64,000 bases of DNA from an uncultured Hyphomicrobiales bacterium (lineage in GTDB: Bacteria; Pseudomonadota; Alphaproteobacteria; Rhizobiales; Xanthobacteraceae), in the NCBI GenBank assembly GCA_903878085.1, contig CAIRGJ010000012.1, positions 62,001-126,000 of the forward strand, given 5' to 3'. The notes beneath the pieces were generated by a model, which did not search any database, had not been told where the DNA came from, and was given only the letters and a program-made list of their open reading frames with translations. Numbering within the stretch: the first letter of the stretch is position 1; each line of letters opens with the position of its first letter. The position numbers were made by a program, and so were the translations under genes. Positions 1 to 8,704 of this stretch are shown piece after piece.

Positions 1-1
1 G

Positions 2-295
2 GTGAAGACCGCAATCGCCGGCGAGGACGCCAACTGGGGCCGCGTGGTCATGGCGGTCGGCAAAGCCGGCGAACCGGCTGACCGCGATAAATTGTCGATC
101 TGGTTCGGCGGCATTCGCGTCGCGCACAAGGGCGCACGCGATCCCGGTTATGACGAGGCCGCTGTCAGCGCCGAAATGAAAAAACCGGAGATTTTCCTGA
201 AAGTCGCACTCGGCCTCGGCAAAGGCCGCGACCGGGTGCTGACCTGCGATCTGACCAAGGAATACATCGCCATCAACGGCGACTACCGCTCGTAA
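2..295 (+). CDS. argJ: Glutamate N-acetyltransferase/amino-acid acetyltransferase ArgJ, C-terminal part
   Basis: This is the last 97 residues of ArgJ, which moves the acetyl group from N-acetylornithine to glutamate in the cyclic arginine pathway. The 5' end lies outside the window. The fragment runs from a segment with EDANWGR, typical of the beta chain, to the family-typical ending AINGDYRS. The self-cleavage Thr that splits alpha and beta chains would lie upstream and cannot be seen. The first GTG in the window is not a believable start. The identification rests on recognising this conserved C-terminus. Confidence 0.93.
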   Translation: MKTAIAGEDANWGRVVMAVGKAGEPADRDKLSIWFGGIRVAHKGARDPGYDEAAVSAEMKKPEIFLKVALGLGKGRDRVLTCDLTKEYIAINGDYRS

Positions 296-386
296 TCATT
301 CATTAACTGCCGCGCCGGGCGGACCTGCCGCCGAGCGCGTTGAAGCCCTCTTAACCAAGGACTGCCACTCTTCTGGCGGAGGGGCT

Positions 387-791
387 GTGAGCGCCAAAAT
401 TCTTCTCGTTGCCGCCTGCGCCCTCGTCGATACCGACGGCCGCGTGCTGCTTGCACGGCGTCCCGAAGGCAAGGCGATGGCGGGCTTGTGGGAATTTCCC
501 GGCGGCAAGGTCGAGTCTGGCGAACGGCCCGAGGAGACCTTGATCCGCGAGTTGAAGGAAGAATTGGGAATCGCCGTCAGCGAGGCCTGTCTGGCCCCGC
601 TGACCTTCGCCAGCCACAGCTACCCCGATTTTCACCTGTTGATGCCGCTTTATGTCTGCCGGCGCTGGGAAGGAACGGTGACCGCGATGGAAGGACAGCA
701 ACTCGCCTGGGTGAAGCCGAACCGGCTGCGCGACTACGACATGCCGCCGGCGGACGTTCCGCTGATCGCCCATTTGATGGCGCTGCTTTGA
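387..791 (+). CDS. mutT: Nudix hydrolase, MutT-like (8-oxo-dGTP diphosphatase)
   Basis: A 134-residue Nudix protein. The Nudix box is complete: G40, E46, R54-E55, E58-E59 and G61 fit GX5EX7REUXEEXGU, so the metal site should work. Length and the WEFPGGKVE segment match MutT enzymes that hydrolyse 8-oxo-dGTP and so limit A:T to C:G mutations. The GTG start at 387 is supported by a GGAGGGG ribosome-binding site just upstream. It follows argJ with about 90 bp between, an order often seen in Hyphomicrobiales. The exact substrate cannot be read from the sequence. Confidence 0.88.
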   Translation: MSAKILLVAACALVDTDGRVLLARRPEGKAMAGLWEFPGGKVESGERPEETLIRELKEELGIAVSEACLAPLTFASHSYPDFHLLMPLYVCRRWEGTVTAMEGQQLAWVKPNRLRDYDMPPADVPLIAHLMALL

Positions 792-827
792 TTTCGATTG
801 ATCGATTTGCCTGAACAGGATGTTCCG

Positions 828-1031
828 ATGGGCCGCTTTTATTCGACCGCTATTTGCTTCCTGAAGGATGAAGGCGGCGCCACCGCGATCGAATATGCGC
901 TGATCGCCGGCGGCATCGCCGGCGCGATCATCCTGGCGGTCACCACGCTCGGCGGCAACGTCAATGCGATGTGGACGCGAGTCTCGACCGCCATGCGCTG
1001 GCGGCCCCGTTTGGTGCTATGCTCACCCTAA
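828..1031 (+). CDS. Flp/Fap-type (type IVb) pilin subunit, orphan
   Basis: A 67-residue prepilin starting at the ATG at 828; an upstream ATG at 798 would add ten residues that do not fit the family. The leader ends in Gly17, followed by ATAIEY with Glu22 at position +5 of the mature chain and Tyr next to it. This is the prepilin-peptidase signature of Flp pilins, followed by one hydrophobic helix. The last dozen residues (from about RWRPR) are longer and more basic than in most Flp subunits. No tad/cpa assembly genes or prepilin peptidase are nearby, so assembly would depend on genes elsewhere. Confidence 0.8.
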   Translation: MGRFYSTAICFLKDEGGATAIEYALIAGGIAGAIILAVTTLGGNVNAMWTRVSTAMRWRPRLVLCSP

Positions 1032-1066
1032 CGGCCCAACAGAGGCCGCAACCGGGGAGGTACGTC

Positions 1067-1561
1067 ATGACAGGCGATAGCTTCTTCTCGCGCCAGCTCG
1101 CAATGTATGCCAGCTATCATCGCGACACCCGCAATCGCGCGACCCATTTCATCGGCATTCCGGCGATCGTGTTTTCGATCCTGGTGCCGCTGGCGCTGGT
1201 GCCTATCGGCGGCGTATCCGCGGCGCCGTTGGTCGCACTCGCAGCCGTGATCGGCTGGATCGCCCTCGACCGCATTATCGGTCTCGCGATGCTGGTCATG
1301 ATGGTGCCCATGCTGCTGATCGCCGAATCGATCGCCGGCTATGGCAGCGCCACCGCGTGGACGGTGTTCGCGGTCTTTTTTGTCGGAGGCTGGGTATTCC
1401 AGCTCGTCGGTCATATCTGGGAGGGTCGGCGGCCGGCGCTGACAGATAATCTGTTTCAGGCCTTCATCGGCCCGATGTTCATCATGGCCGAAGTGCTGAT
1501 GGCACTGGGGTTAAAGCAGGATCTCAAGGCCACGATCGACGGCCCCTCGCCGGCACGGTGA
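1067..1561 (+). CDS. DUF962 / Mpo1-like (YGL010w) membrane protein
   Basis: A 164-residue membrane protein with the N-terminal signature YASYHRDTRNRATHFIGIP, characteristic of the DUF962 family. Yeast Mpo1 in this family is an Fe(II)-dependent dioxygenase that alpha-oxidises 2-hydroxy fatty acids. About four hydrophobic segments follow. The paired histidines in YHRDTRNRATH and the later VGHIWEGRRPAL segment are the likely metal ligands. The ATG at 1067 has GGGGAGG seven bases upstream, which decides the start over an earlier in-frame ATG at 971. The function in bacteria is inferred only from the family. Confidence 0.78.
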   Translation: MTGDSFFSRQLAMYASYHRDTRNRATHFIGIPAIVFSILVPLALVPIGGVSAAPLVALAAVIGWIALDRIIGLAMLVMMVPMLLIAESIAGYGSATAWTVFAVFFVGGWVFQLVGHIWEGRRPALTDNLFQAFIGPMFIMAEVLMALGLKQDLKATIDGPSPAR

Positions 1562-1570
1562 AATTGAATT

Positions 1571-2470
1571 TCATCGCCCGGCTTTTTCGCCGGTCGATAT
1601 TTCCTTGGCGCCAAGCGCGTCGGCCAGCCGCTGCGCGGCGGCGCCCGGCTTGAGCGGCTTCTGCTGGCTGTCATGCGGCGCCCAACCCGACAGCCAAACA
1701 ACTTCGAACGTCGCACGCAGGCGGCTGTCCGCGTCGGCAAAGCGCTGCGCGTAGATTTCCGCCATCCGCGCCAAAGTCGCGCGCTTGAGCGGCTTGCGCC
1801 GGCGTTCGCTTAAGATATTGGTCGCGCCCATGCGCCGCAGATCGCGCATCAGGCCGAACACGGAATCATAGCGCACCGTCAGACGGTCGGAATCCACCAC
1901 CGGCAGCGCGAAGCCCGCGCGTTGCAGCAGCGCGCCGAGTCCGCGCACATCGGCAAAGGGCGAAACCCGGGGCGAGATGCCGCCTTCGATCTCGCTCTCG
2001 GCTTGCGCGAAAGCGTCGCGCAATTCGGTCAGGCTGTCGCCGCCAATCATGGCCGCCAGCAGCAAGCCGTCGGGCTTCAGCGCACGGCGGATCTGAATCA
2101 GCGTGCCCGGCAAGTCATTCACAAACTGCAGCGTCAGAGCCGACACCACCAGATCGAGCGAGCCGTCGGCGAACGGCAGCGCTTCCTCGTCGGCGGCGAC
2201 GCGCAACGCTGCCGGCGCAAGGTGTGTCGCGGCCGTTTCGGCGGCAATGATCGTTGCGACTTTGCCGCTGGCCGAAAGCGCGCGGCACACAGTGTCGGCC
2301 GGGGTGCCGAGATCGACGGCGCGCTCGAACTGCCGCAGCACGACGCCAAGACGCTCGCCGAGTTCCTCGGCGACCCGGTCGAGCAGAAAAGTCTCAGCCC
2401 CGAGCGCCCGCGCGCGCCTCTGGCGCGTGCGCAGCAGTCTACGGTCGAATATGGCCGGGTTCGATGACAT
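1571..2470 (-). CDS. Class I SAM-dependent methyltransferase, BioC/NDUFAF5-like
   Basis: A 299-residue protein with an N-terminal FDRRLLRTRQRRA segment, a Rossmann-type SAM fold and a C-terminal extension. This layout is that of alphaproteobacterial homologues of BioC and of mitochondrial NDUFAF5, a complex I assembly factor that hydroxylates an Arg of NDUFS7. SAM motif I (VDLGTPAD) is altered from the usual DxGxGxG, also a feature of the NDUFAF5 group. LQFVNDLPGTLIQIRRALKP is the post-motif region. The start at 2470 is preferred because upstream codons of the longer frame overlap comF. It diverges from comF with 17 bp between start codons. Confidence 0.75.
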   Translation of the reverse strand: MSSNPAIFDRRLLRTRQRRARALGAETFLLDRVAEELGERLGVVLRQFERAVDLGTPADTVCRALSASGKVATIIAAETAATHLAPAALRVAADEEALPFADGSLDLVVSALTLQFVNDLPGTLIQIRRALKPDGLLLAAMIGGDSLTELRDAFAQAESEIEGGISPRVSPFADVRGLGALLQRAGFALPVVDSDRLTVRYDSVFGLMRDLRRMGATNILSERRRKPLKRATLARMAEIYAQRFADADSRLRATFEVVWLSGWAPHDSQQKPLKPGAAAQRLADALGAKEISTGEKAGR

Positions 2471-2487
2471 CTGGTAGCCTTTGCAGC

Positions 2488-3303
2488 ATGAACGAGCTTG
2501 TGTCGGCAAGCCAAGAACTTGAGCAAGAACAGGCGCCGTCACGCCGCGCGCGGCTTCGCGGCGGATTGCGCAGCGCGCTGCGGCTGGCACTCGACCTGGC
2601 GCTGCCGCCGCTATGCCCGTCCTGCCGCGCGCCGCTGGGTGACGGCGCCGGTCTGTGCGCGGAGTGCTGGTCGAAATTATCGCTCATCGAGAAGCCTTAT
2701 TGCGCACGGCTCGGCATACCCTTCACCTATGACCCTGGGCCGGGTTTGCTGTCGATGGAAGCCATCGCCGATCCCCCGGCCTATGACCGGGCGCGGGCCG
2801 CGGTGCGCTATGACGACGTTGCCCGCGCGCTGGTGGTTGTTTTCAAATTCAACGACCGGCTCGATCTGGCGCCGATGATGGGACGCTGGATGGCGCGGGC
2901 CGGCAGCGAGCTGCTCGCCGACGCCGACGGGCTGCTGCCGGTGCCGCTGCATTGGCGCAGGCTATGGGCACGGCGCTTCAACCAGGCGGCGGCGCTGGCC
3001 GGGGCAATATCGGAAGTCTCCGGCGTGCCCGTGCTGCATGGCAGCATCAACCGCGTGCGCGCTACGCCGCAGCAAGTCGGCCTGTCCAAGTCGGAATGAG
3101 CCGGCAATGTGCAGGGCGCGTTCCAGGTCCCGGCCGAGCGCAAGGCCCAGATCGCCGGCAAAAGGCTGGTGCTGATCGACGATGTGCTCACCTCGGGGGC
3201 CACGGTCGATACCTGCGCCCGCGCGCTGCTGCGGGCAGGCTGCGCCCATGTCGATGTGCTGGTCTTCGCCCGGGTTGTCGCGCCGCTGCGCAGCACCATA
3301 TAA
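2488..3303 (+). pseudogene. comF: ComF family phosphoribosyltransferase-like protein, interrupted by an in-frame TGA
   Basis: The reading frame encodes a complete ComF protein of about 271 codons, but codon 204 (3097-3099) is TGA. Upstream is the N-terminal zinc finger (Cys43, Cys46, Cys57, Cys60) and most of the phosphoribosyltransferase fold. Downstream, in the same frame, come NVQGAF and the PRPP-binding loop LIDDVLTSGATVDT. Family members normally read SxxERxxNVxxAF here, so the TGA replaces a codon expected to be Arg (CGA). A single C-to-T change explains it. ComF proteins take part in DNA uptake in some bacteria; in alphaproteobacteria the role is unclear. It could be a true nonsense mutation, a sequencing error or, less likely, readthrough. 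Confidence 0.85.
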
Positions 3304-3333
3304 ACTGGTGCTCGAAACCGCAGCGGAACAGTT

Positions 3334-3600
3334 ATGCCCCCCGTCGAAATCTACACCACCGGTTATTGCCCCTACTGCCACGCCGCCAAGGCCCTGCTTG
3401 CGCGCAAAGGCGTGGACTTCAAGGAAATCGACCTGGGCCGCGACTACGCCAAGCGCGAGGAGATGATCCAGCGCGCCAATGGCCGCACCACCGTGCCACA
3501 GATATTCATCGGACCGGTTCACGTCGGCGGCAGCGACGACCTGCACGCGCTGGAGCACGCCGGCAAGCTCGACACGCTGCTCCAGGGCCCATCCGCATGA
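3334..3600 (+). CDS. grxC: Glutaredoxin 3
   Basis: An 88-residue dithiol glutaredoxin. The active site CPYC lies at residues 12-15 after the first beta strand, and the cis-proline segment TVPQIFI and the GGSDD glutathione-contact motif are present. It reduces protein disulfides and glutathionylated substrates in the cytoplasm. It sits 30 bp after the broken comF and its stop overlaps the nitrilase start as ATGA, so the genes are probably co-transcribed. The comF-grxC-nitrilase-DUF1178 order is common in Hyphomicrobiales. Confidence 0.95.
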   Translation: MPPVEIYTTGYCPYCHAAKALLARKGVDFKEIDLGRDYAKREEMIQRANGRTTVPQIFIGPVHVGGSDDLHALEHAGKLDTLLQGPSA

Positions 3601-4475
3601 CGGAAACCTCATCCGCAACCTTCAAAGCCGCGATGATCCAGATGCGGTCGGGCCTGTCGCCTGCCGCCAATCTCGACGATGCCTTAGCGCTGATCGGCGA
3701 GGCCAAAGCCGCCGGCGCCGATTACGTACAGACGCCGGAAATGACCAACATCATGGAGGTCAAGCGCGAGCGACTGTTCGCCACCATCGTGGAAGAAAAT
3801 GCCGACGCCTCGCTGGCGGCATACCGGGACCTGGCGCACAAGCTCGGCATTTATATTCACGTCGGATCGTTGGCGATCAAGGTCTCGCCCGACCGGGCCG
3901 CCAACCGCGGCTTTTTGATCGGCCCTTCAGGGGATATCGCCGCGCGCTACGACAAGATCCACATGTTCGATGTCGATCTCGACAAAGGCGAAAGCTATCG
4001 CGAATCGCGCAGCTATCAGCCGGGCGAACAGGCCGTCATCTGCAATCTGCCGTGGGGCGTGTTGGGACTGACGATCTGCTACGACCTGCGCTTCCCTGCG
4101 CTCTATCGCGCCCTGGCCGAAGCCGGCGCCACCATGCTGGCTATTCCCTCCGCCTTCACCAAGCCGACCGGCGAAGCTCATTGGCATGTGCTGATGCGCG
4201 CCCGCGCCATCGAGAACGGCTGCTTCGTGTTCGCCGCGGCACAGGCCGGCAAGCATGAAAGCGGCCGCGAAACTTACGGCCATTCACTGATCGTTGACCC
4301 GTGGGGGCGTATTCTGGCGGAAGGCGGCACCGAGCCGGGCATCGTCATGGCCGAGATCGATATGGCCGAAGTATCGAAGGCGCGCGCACGGGTGCCATCG
4401 CTGCAGCATGGCCGGCGCTTCGAAATCGTCGAGCCGATCGCGGAACCCGCACACCTGCATCTGGTGCGCGAATGA
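3597..4475 (+). CDS. Carbon-nitrogen hydrolase (nitrilase superfamily, Nit1/Nit2-like)
   Basis: A 292-residue amidase of the nitrilase superfamily. The catalytic triad is visible: Glu48 (TPEMTN), Lys120 (YDKIHMFD) and Cys161 (ICYDLRFP). The KIHMFDVD and CYDLRFP signatures match the Nit1/Nit2 branch, whose members repair deaminated glutathione or hydrolyse omega-amides such as alpha-ketoglutaramate. The location directly after grxC suits a glutathione-linked role, though this is inference. The start ATG at 3597 overlaps the grxC stop by four bases, and the end overlaps the DUF1178 start the same way. Confidence 0.9.
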   Translation: MTETSSATFKAAMIQMRSGLSPAANLDDALALIGEAKAAGADYVQTPEMTNIMEVKRERLFATIVEENADASLAAYRDLAHKLGIYIHVGSLAIKVSPDRAANRGFLIGPSGDIAARYDKIHMFDVDLDKGESYRESRSYQPGEQAVICNLPWGVLGLTICYDLRFPALYRALAEAGATMLAIPSAFTKPTGEAHWHVLMRARAIENGCFVFAAAQAGKHESGRETYGHSLIVDPWGRILAEGGTEPGIVMAEIDMAEVSKARARVPSLQHGRRFEIVEPIAEPAHLHLVRE

Positions 4476-4942
4476 TCCGCTACGCCCTCGCCTGCGACAA
4501 AGGCCACAATTTCGAGAGCTGGTTTCCGGACTCCGTGGCCTACGACAAGCAGACCAAGCGCAAGCTGGTGACCTGCCCGTATTGCGGCTCGGCCAAGGTC
4601 GAGAAGGCGATCATGGCGCCGCGGCTGTCGTCGGCATCAAAAAAGCGCAGCGTGCCTTCCGAAGTACCGGCTGTCGCTGCGCCGGCGGCGAATTCGCCGG
4701 TGGCGATGATGTCGCCGCAAGAGCAGGAGTTCCGCAGCAAGCTCAAGGAATTGCGCGAGCATCTCACCAAGAACGCCGACAATGTCGGCCAGAAATTCCC
4801 CGACGAAGCCCGCAAGATGCATTACGGCGAGATCGAACATCGCTCGATCTATGGCGAGGCCACGCCTAAGGATGCCAAGGAACTGCTTGAAGAAGGCATC
4901 GAATTTCATCCGCTGCCGATTTTGCCGGACGAACGGAATTAA
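4472..4942 (+). CDS. DUF1178 family zinc-ribbon-like protein
   Basis: A 156-residue protein with the DUF1178 opening MIRYALACDKGHNFESWF. Cys8, His12, Cys35 and Cys38 (CPYCGS) could bind a metal. The middle is Ala/Pro-rich and low in complexity (about residues 65-80), followed by a charged helix and the conserved ending with EGIEFHPLP. The function of the family is not known. The start ATG overlaps the nitrilase stop (ATGA), which ties it to the grxC-nitrilase operon. Confidence 0.88.
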   Translation: MIRYALACDKGHNFESWFPDSVAYDKQTKRKLVTCPYCGSAKVEKAIMAPRLSSASKKRSVPSEVPAVAAPAANSPVAMMSPQEQEFRSKLKELREHLTKNADNVGQKFPDEARKMHYGEIEHRSIYGEATPKDAKELLEEGIEFHPLPILPDERN

Positions 4943-4994
4943 TCCGCCTGTTCTGCGGATCGCCAATTTCGGATGACTTAAGGCAGCTTCAGCT

Positions 4995-5150
4995 TCAATC
5001 TCTTCCGGATTGATGCGCCGCGTGGCGCATGCGCCATCCGAGAATCTCGAAAAGCCAGCGAAGGCCATGATGCCCGGTGCGGTTTGCCGCATAGGCTTTC
5101 ATACGTGCATAACGCAGAGCTTCAGCCGTTTCGTGTTCGACGGTCAGCAT
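4995..5150 (-). CDS. Possible small hypothetical protein
   Basis: An uncertain 51-codon frame from the ATG at 5150 (a TTG at 5201 would extend it to 68). It reads as a charged, helix-prone peptide starting MLTVEHETAEALRYARMKAY. A weak GAGAG lies about 11 bases upstream. I recognise no family. It fills most of the 346 bp gap between the DUF1178 gene and the DMT transporter, where I see nothing else except a 6 bp stem with a 7 nt loop at 4942-4960 just after DUF1178 (a weak candidate terminator with no T-run). It could be non-coding. Confidence 0.3.
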   Translation of the reverse strand: MLTVEHETAEALRYARMKAYAANRTGHHGLRWLFEILGWRMRHAAHQSGRD

Positions 5151-5289
5151 GGCATGCACCGCTCTCGTTTGGGTTGCCGGGAAAGGCCCGGTCGATGCCA
5201 AACTCTCGCAGCAATGACTTTTACCTTCGTTAAACCGATGAGGCCGCCGCTCAGCTTCTCGCCTTCAACGTGTATTTTTCGTTTCCAAG

Positions 5290-6174
5290 TCAATATGCCC
5301 ACACCAGCAGCGCGACACCGGCGACCACCAGCACGATGCCGAAGCCTTCCCGCAATGTCGTCGGCTGCTTGAAGATAAAGCGCGTCACGCCCTGCGCGAA
5401 CAACACCTCGACCAGCGCCAAAGTGCGCACATTTGCAGCGGTCGTAATCGCAAAGGCCAGGAACCAGAATTCCGATGCGAACGAGCCCATGAAGCCGGCG
5501 AGCATTGACGGCTTCCATAGCCGCATGATGTTGCGCAGCACCTGGGGGTCGCGCCAGGCCAGGTACAGCGACAACAGCGCCGCTTGCAGCACCAGTCCGA
5601 CAGTCAGTGTGAAGGTCGCCGCCAGTACGAAGTTCGGATGATCGAGCGACAGAATCGCGCCGCGATAGCCGATCGCCGATACCGCAAACATGGTGCCGCT
5701 ACCCAGCCCGATCAGCGTCGAACGCGTGGTGCTGCTGCTGGCCGCGCCGGGTTTCAGAGAAATTACGATGACGCCGGCAGTGGCGATGACGATCGCCAGG
5801 CCCGACAACGCCGTAATGTGATCGCCGAGAAAGATCAGCCCGAACAGTGCGACCTGCACCGGTTCGGTCTTGATATAAGCATAGGCGACCACGAAAGACC
5901 GCTCGCCCATCGCCGACAGCATCAGCGCGGTGGCGGCGATCTGGGTCGCGGCGCCGAGGACCACCCAGGGCCAGAACACCGGCGGCATCGCCGGCCAGCC
6001 ATAGCCGGTCGCCAGCACGACGCCAGCGAGAAACAGAATCGCGAATGGAAAGCCGAACAGGAACCGGACATGCGTCGCCCCGACCGTGCCGAGGCTCGCG
6101 GTCAGCTTGCGCTGCATGGCGTTGCGCGCGGTCTGCGCCGCGGCGGCGATCAGCGTAAAGACGGCCCAGAGCAT
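5290..6174 (-). CDS. EamA/DMT superfamily transporter
   Basis: A 294-residue inner-membrane protein with about ten hydrophobic helices arranged as two EamA repeats, the layout of drug/metabolite transporters (RhaT/YdcZ-like permeases). A glycine-rich helix near FGFPFAILFLAG and the charged loop with SFVVAYAYIKTEPVQVALFG mark the end of the first repeat. The substrate cannot be predicted. It is on the same strand as, and about 15 bp downstream of, the small protein gene that follows ubiG, so it may be the last gene of that run. Confidence 0.85.
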   Translation of the reverse strand: MLWAVFTLIAAAAQTARNAMQRKLTASLGTVGATHVRFLFGFPFAILFLAGVVLATGYGWPAMPPVFWPWVVLGAATQIAATALMLSAMGERSFVVAYAYIKTEPVQVALFGLIFLGDHITALSGLAIVIATAGVIVISLKPGAASSSTTRSTLIGLGSGTMFAVSAIGYRGAILSLDHPNFVLAATFTLTVGLVLQAALLSLYLAWRDPQVLRNIMRLWKPSMLAGFMGSFASEFWFLAFAITTAANVRTLALVEVLFAQGVTRFIFKQPTTLREGFGIVLVVAGVALLVWAY

Positions 6175-6190
6175 GCTGTGACGTTATCGC

Positions 6191-6532
6191 TCAGGCCGCC
6201 GTGAGGATTTCAGCAGCGGCGGAAAACTCGGTGACCTTGCCGCTCTCGTTGTCGACCAGCAGCATCAGATCGAAATAGCGAATGGTCGGCGCGCTGCCGC
6301 AACGCTTGATCACCGACTGGCGCCATTCTTCGTTATGCGCCTTCTGCGCCGCCGCGACCGACGGCCAGATATAGACGCCGGCGCCGGTTTTGCCGTTCAG
6401 CTCAAGCAGGAAATGCTTGCGCAGCAGATCCTTGTTGGCCTGCCATTTCGGCACCACGTGCTTGGCTTCCTCGGCGACCTGCGCGCGGCTCCACCCCTTC
6501 GGCGAATTGAATTCAACCAGTTCGAGGATCAT
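6191..6532 (-). CDS. Small alpha/beta protein of unknown function after ubiG
   Basis: A 113-residue protein whose start ATG at 6532 overlaps the ubiG stop by four bases, which decides the start over the upstream in-frame ATG at 6550. It begins [19 protein letters not shown] and contains the segment [18 protein letters not shown]. This beta-alpha-beta pattern resembles small dimeric alpha-beta barrel proteins (YdhR/antibiotic-monooxygenase-like), but no catalytic residues can be assigned. Translational coupling to ubiG suggests a link to quinone or redox metabolism, by inference only. Confidence 0.75.
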   Translation of the reverse strand: MILELVEFNSPKGWSRAQVAEEAKHVVPKWQANKDLLRKHFLLELNGKTGAGVYIWPSVAAAQKAHNEEWRQSVIKRCGSAPTIRYFDLMLLVDNESGKVTEFSAAAEILTAA

Positions 6533-7296
6533 TTTGAACCGCCCTTCCACTCAGAATTATTTTCGCCGACCAGCATATAGTTCACGTCCATATCGGATGA
6601 GAGCTGCCAGCGATCGGCGAAGGGATTGTAGATCACGCCGCGCTCGCTAGTCACTTGCAGACCGGCGTTTTCGATGGCGAGTTCGAGTTCGTTCGGCGTC
6701 ACGAACTTGTCCCATTGGTGCGTGCCGCGCGGCAGCCAACGCAGCACATATTCGGCGCCGACGATGGCGAGCGCGAAGCTTTTTAGCGTGCGGTTCAAGG
6801 TGGCGGCGATCATCAGCCCGCCCGGCTTCACCATCGAGGCGCAGGTGGCAACAAATTCGCCGACGTCGTTGACGTGCTCGACCACTTCCATCGCCAGCAC
6901 CACGTCGAAGCGCTCGCCAGCCTCCGCCAGCGCCTCTGCCGTCGTGGCGCGGTAATCGACCGTAACGCCGCTGTCCTGCGCGTGCGCCGTCGCGACCGCA
7001 ATATTTTCCTCCGCCGGATCGGCGCCGACCATCGTTGCGCCGAGCCGCGCCAAGGGCTCCGACAGAATGCCGGCGCCACAGCCAATATCGAGCATGCGCA
7101 GGCCCTTGAGGCAGTCGAGCTTCTTGGGATCGCGCTCGAAGCGAGCCGCCGCCTTGTCGCGGATATAGCCAAGCCGCACCGGGTTGAGCTTGTGCAGCGG
7201 CGCCATCGGCCCGCGTGGATCCCACCACGTCGAGGCCAGGCGCGAAAATCGCTCCACTTCGGCGGTATCGATGCTGGATGCGCGCGTGTTCACCAT
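6529..7296 (-). CDS. ubiG: Bifunctional 2-polyprenyl-6-hydroxyphenol methylase / 3-demethylubiquinol O-methyltransferase UbiG
   Basis: UbiG carries out both O-methylation steps of ubiquinone synthesis at the membrane surface. The protein of about 255 residues has the family opening [26 protein letters not shown] motif [11 protein letters not shown], the acidic [10 protein letters not shown] turn and the C-terminal RGTHQWDKF segment. The start is uncertain: ATG at 7296 is used, ATG at 7305 adds MVR, and neither has a clear Shine-Dalgarno. It diverges from lysC, with about 115 bp between start codons. Confidence 0.92.
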   Translation of the reverse strand: MVNTRASSIDTAEVERFSRLASTWWDPRGPMAPLHKLNPVRLGYIRDKAAARFERDPKKLDCLKGLRMLDIGCGAGILSEPLARLGATMVGADPAEENIAVATAHAQDSGVTVDYRATTAEALAEAGERFDVVLAMEVVEHVNDVGEFVATCASMVKPGGLMIAATLNRTLKSFALAIVGAEYVLRWLPRGTHQWDKFVTPNELELAIENAGLQVTSERGVIYNPFADRWQLSSDMDVNYMLVGENNSEWKGGSK

Positions 7297-7411
7297 TCGG
7301 ACCATTTCTATCGCGTTTTGAGCTGGGCAGGCCAAAGTTGCAGGTCAGCCACCCCGCCGTTATGTATACGCGCCTTTTGCCGTCTCCGGGAACGTCCAGG
7401 TCCTTAAAATA

Positions 7412-8665
7412 ATGCCTCGCCTCGTCATGAAATTCGGCGGAACGTCGGTCGCCGATCTCGACCGCATCCGTAATGTGGCGCGCCACGTCAAGCGCGAGGT
7501 CGATGCCGGCTATGACGTCGCCGTCGTGGTCTCGGCGATGTCGGGCGTCACCAATCAACTGGTCGCCTGGTGCCGCGAAGCCGCGCCGCTGCATGACGCG
7601 CGCGAATACGACGCCGTGGTGGCGACTGGCGAACAGGTCACCGCAGGTTTGCTCGCGCTGGTGCTGGAAGGCATGGGCGTCAACGCCCGCTCCTGGCAGG
7701 GTTGGCAATTGCCGATCCTGACCGACAACGCGCACGCCTCCGCCCGCATCATGGACGTTAACGGCGCCGAGCTGATCAAGCGCTTCGAGGAGCACCGCCA
7801 AGTCGCCGTCATCGCCGGCTTCCAGGGCCTGCACAAGGAGACCGGCCGCATCACCACACTCGGCCGCGGCGGCTCGGACACCTCCGCGGTGGCGATCGCC
7901 GCCGCCATCGGCGCCGAGCGCTGCGACATCTACACCGACGTCGACGGCGTCTACACCACCGATCCGCGCGTGGTGAAGACCGCGCACCGCATGGACAAGA
8001 TCGCCTTCGAGGAAATGCTCGAACTGGCCTCGCTCGGCGCCAAGGTCATGCAGGTGCGCTCAGTCGAACTCGGCATGGTGCACAATGTGCGCATCTTCGT
8101 GCGCTCCAGCTTCGTCAAGCCGGAGGACATCAACCCGCGATCCAACTTTATCGGAACACTTATCTGCGACGAGAGTGAAATCATGGAACAGCAAGTCGTC
8201 ACCGGCATCGCCTTCTCCAAGGACGAGGCGCAGATCTCGATTCGCCGCGTGCAGGACAAGCCCGGGGTTGCCGCCGCGATCTTCGGGCCGCTCGCGGACG
8301 CCAGTATCAATGTCGATATGATCGTGCAGAACGTCTCGGCCGACGGCGCCACCACCGACCTGACCTTTACGGTTCCCTCCGCCGACTACGAGCGCGCCCG
8401 CATGACCATCGAAAAGGCCAAGGGCACCATCGGCTATGAGCGCATGGATGGCGCCACCGACGTCGCCAAGGTCTCGGTCATCGGTATTGGGATGCGCAGC
8501 CATGCCGGCGTCGCCGCCCAGGCCTTCAAGGCGCTGTCCGAGCAGAAGATCAATATCCTGGCCATCACCACCTCCGAGATCAAGTTCTCGGTGCTGATCA
8601 ATGCCGCCCAGACAGACCAGGCGGTGCGCACGCTGCACACGCTGTACGGGCTGGATAAGGCCTGA
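7412..8665 (+). CDS. lysC: Aspartate kinase
   Basis: A 417-residue aspartokinase, the first step of the lysine/threonine/methionine pathway. The N-terminal kinase domain opens with VMKFGGTSVAD, followed by the GRGGSDTSAVA phosphate/aspartate-binding motif and DVDGVYTTDPR. Two ACT domains occupy roughly residues 265-417 and give feedback inhibition, probably by lysine plus threonine. An in-frame ATG around codon 265 (MEQQVVTG) sits where many LysC genes start a separate regulatory subunit. A GC hairpin follows the gene. Synteny ubiG/lysC-ptsP-prfA-prmC is conserved in Hyphomicrobiales. Confidence 0.96.
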   Translation: MPRLVMKFGGTSVADLDRIRNVARHVKREVDAGYDVAVVVSAMSGVTNQLVAWCREAAPLHDAREYDAVVATGEQVTAGLLALVLEGMGVNARSWQGWQLPILTDNAHASARIMDVNGAELIKRFEEHRQVAVIAGFQGLHKETGRITTLGRGGSDTSAVAIAAAIGAERCDIYTDVDGVYTTDPRVVKTAHRMDKIAFEEMLELASLGAKVMQVRSVELGMVHNVRIFVRSSFVKPEDINPRSNFIGTLICDESEIMEQQVVTGIAFSKDEAQISIRRVQDKPGVAAAIFGPLADASINVDMIVQNVSADGATTDLTFTVPSADYERARMTIEKAKGTIGYERMDGATDVAKVSVIGIGMRSHAGVAAQAFKALSEQKINILAITTSEIKFSVLINAAQTDQAVRTLHTLYGLDKA

Positions 8666-8682
8666 TTCGTCACCGCGACGGC

Positions 8683-8704
8683 GGCCCGGCTGAGCGGGCC
8701 CTTT
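8683..8704 (+). terminator. Candidate Rho-independent terminator after lysC
   Basis: A perfect 6 bp GC stem (GGCCCG 8683-8688 with CGGGCC 8695-8700) and a 6 nt loop, followed by CTTTC. It lies 18 bp after the lysC stop and before ptsP. The T-run is short, so termination may be partial. Confidence 0.45.
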
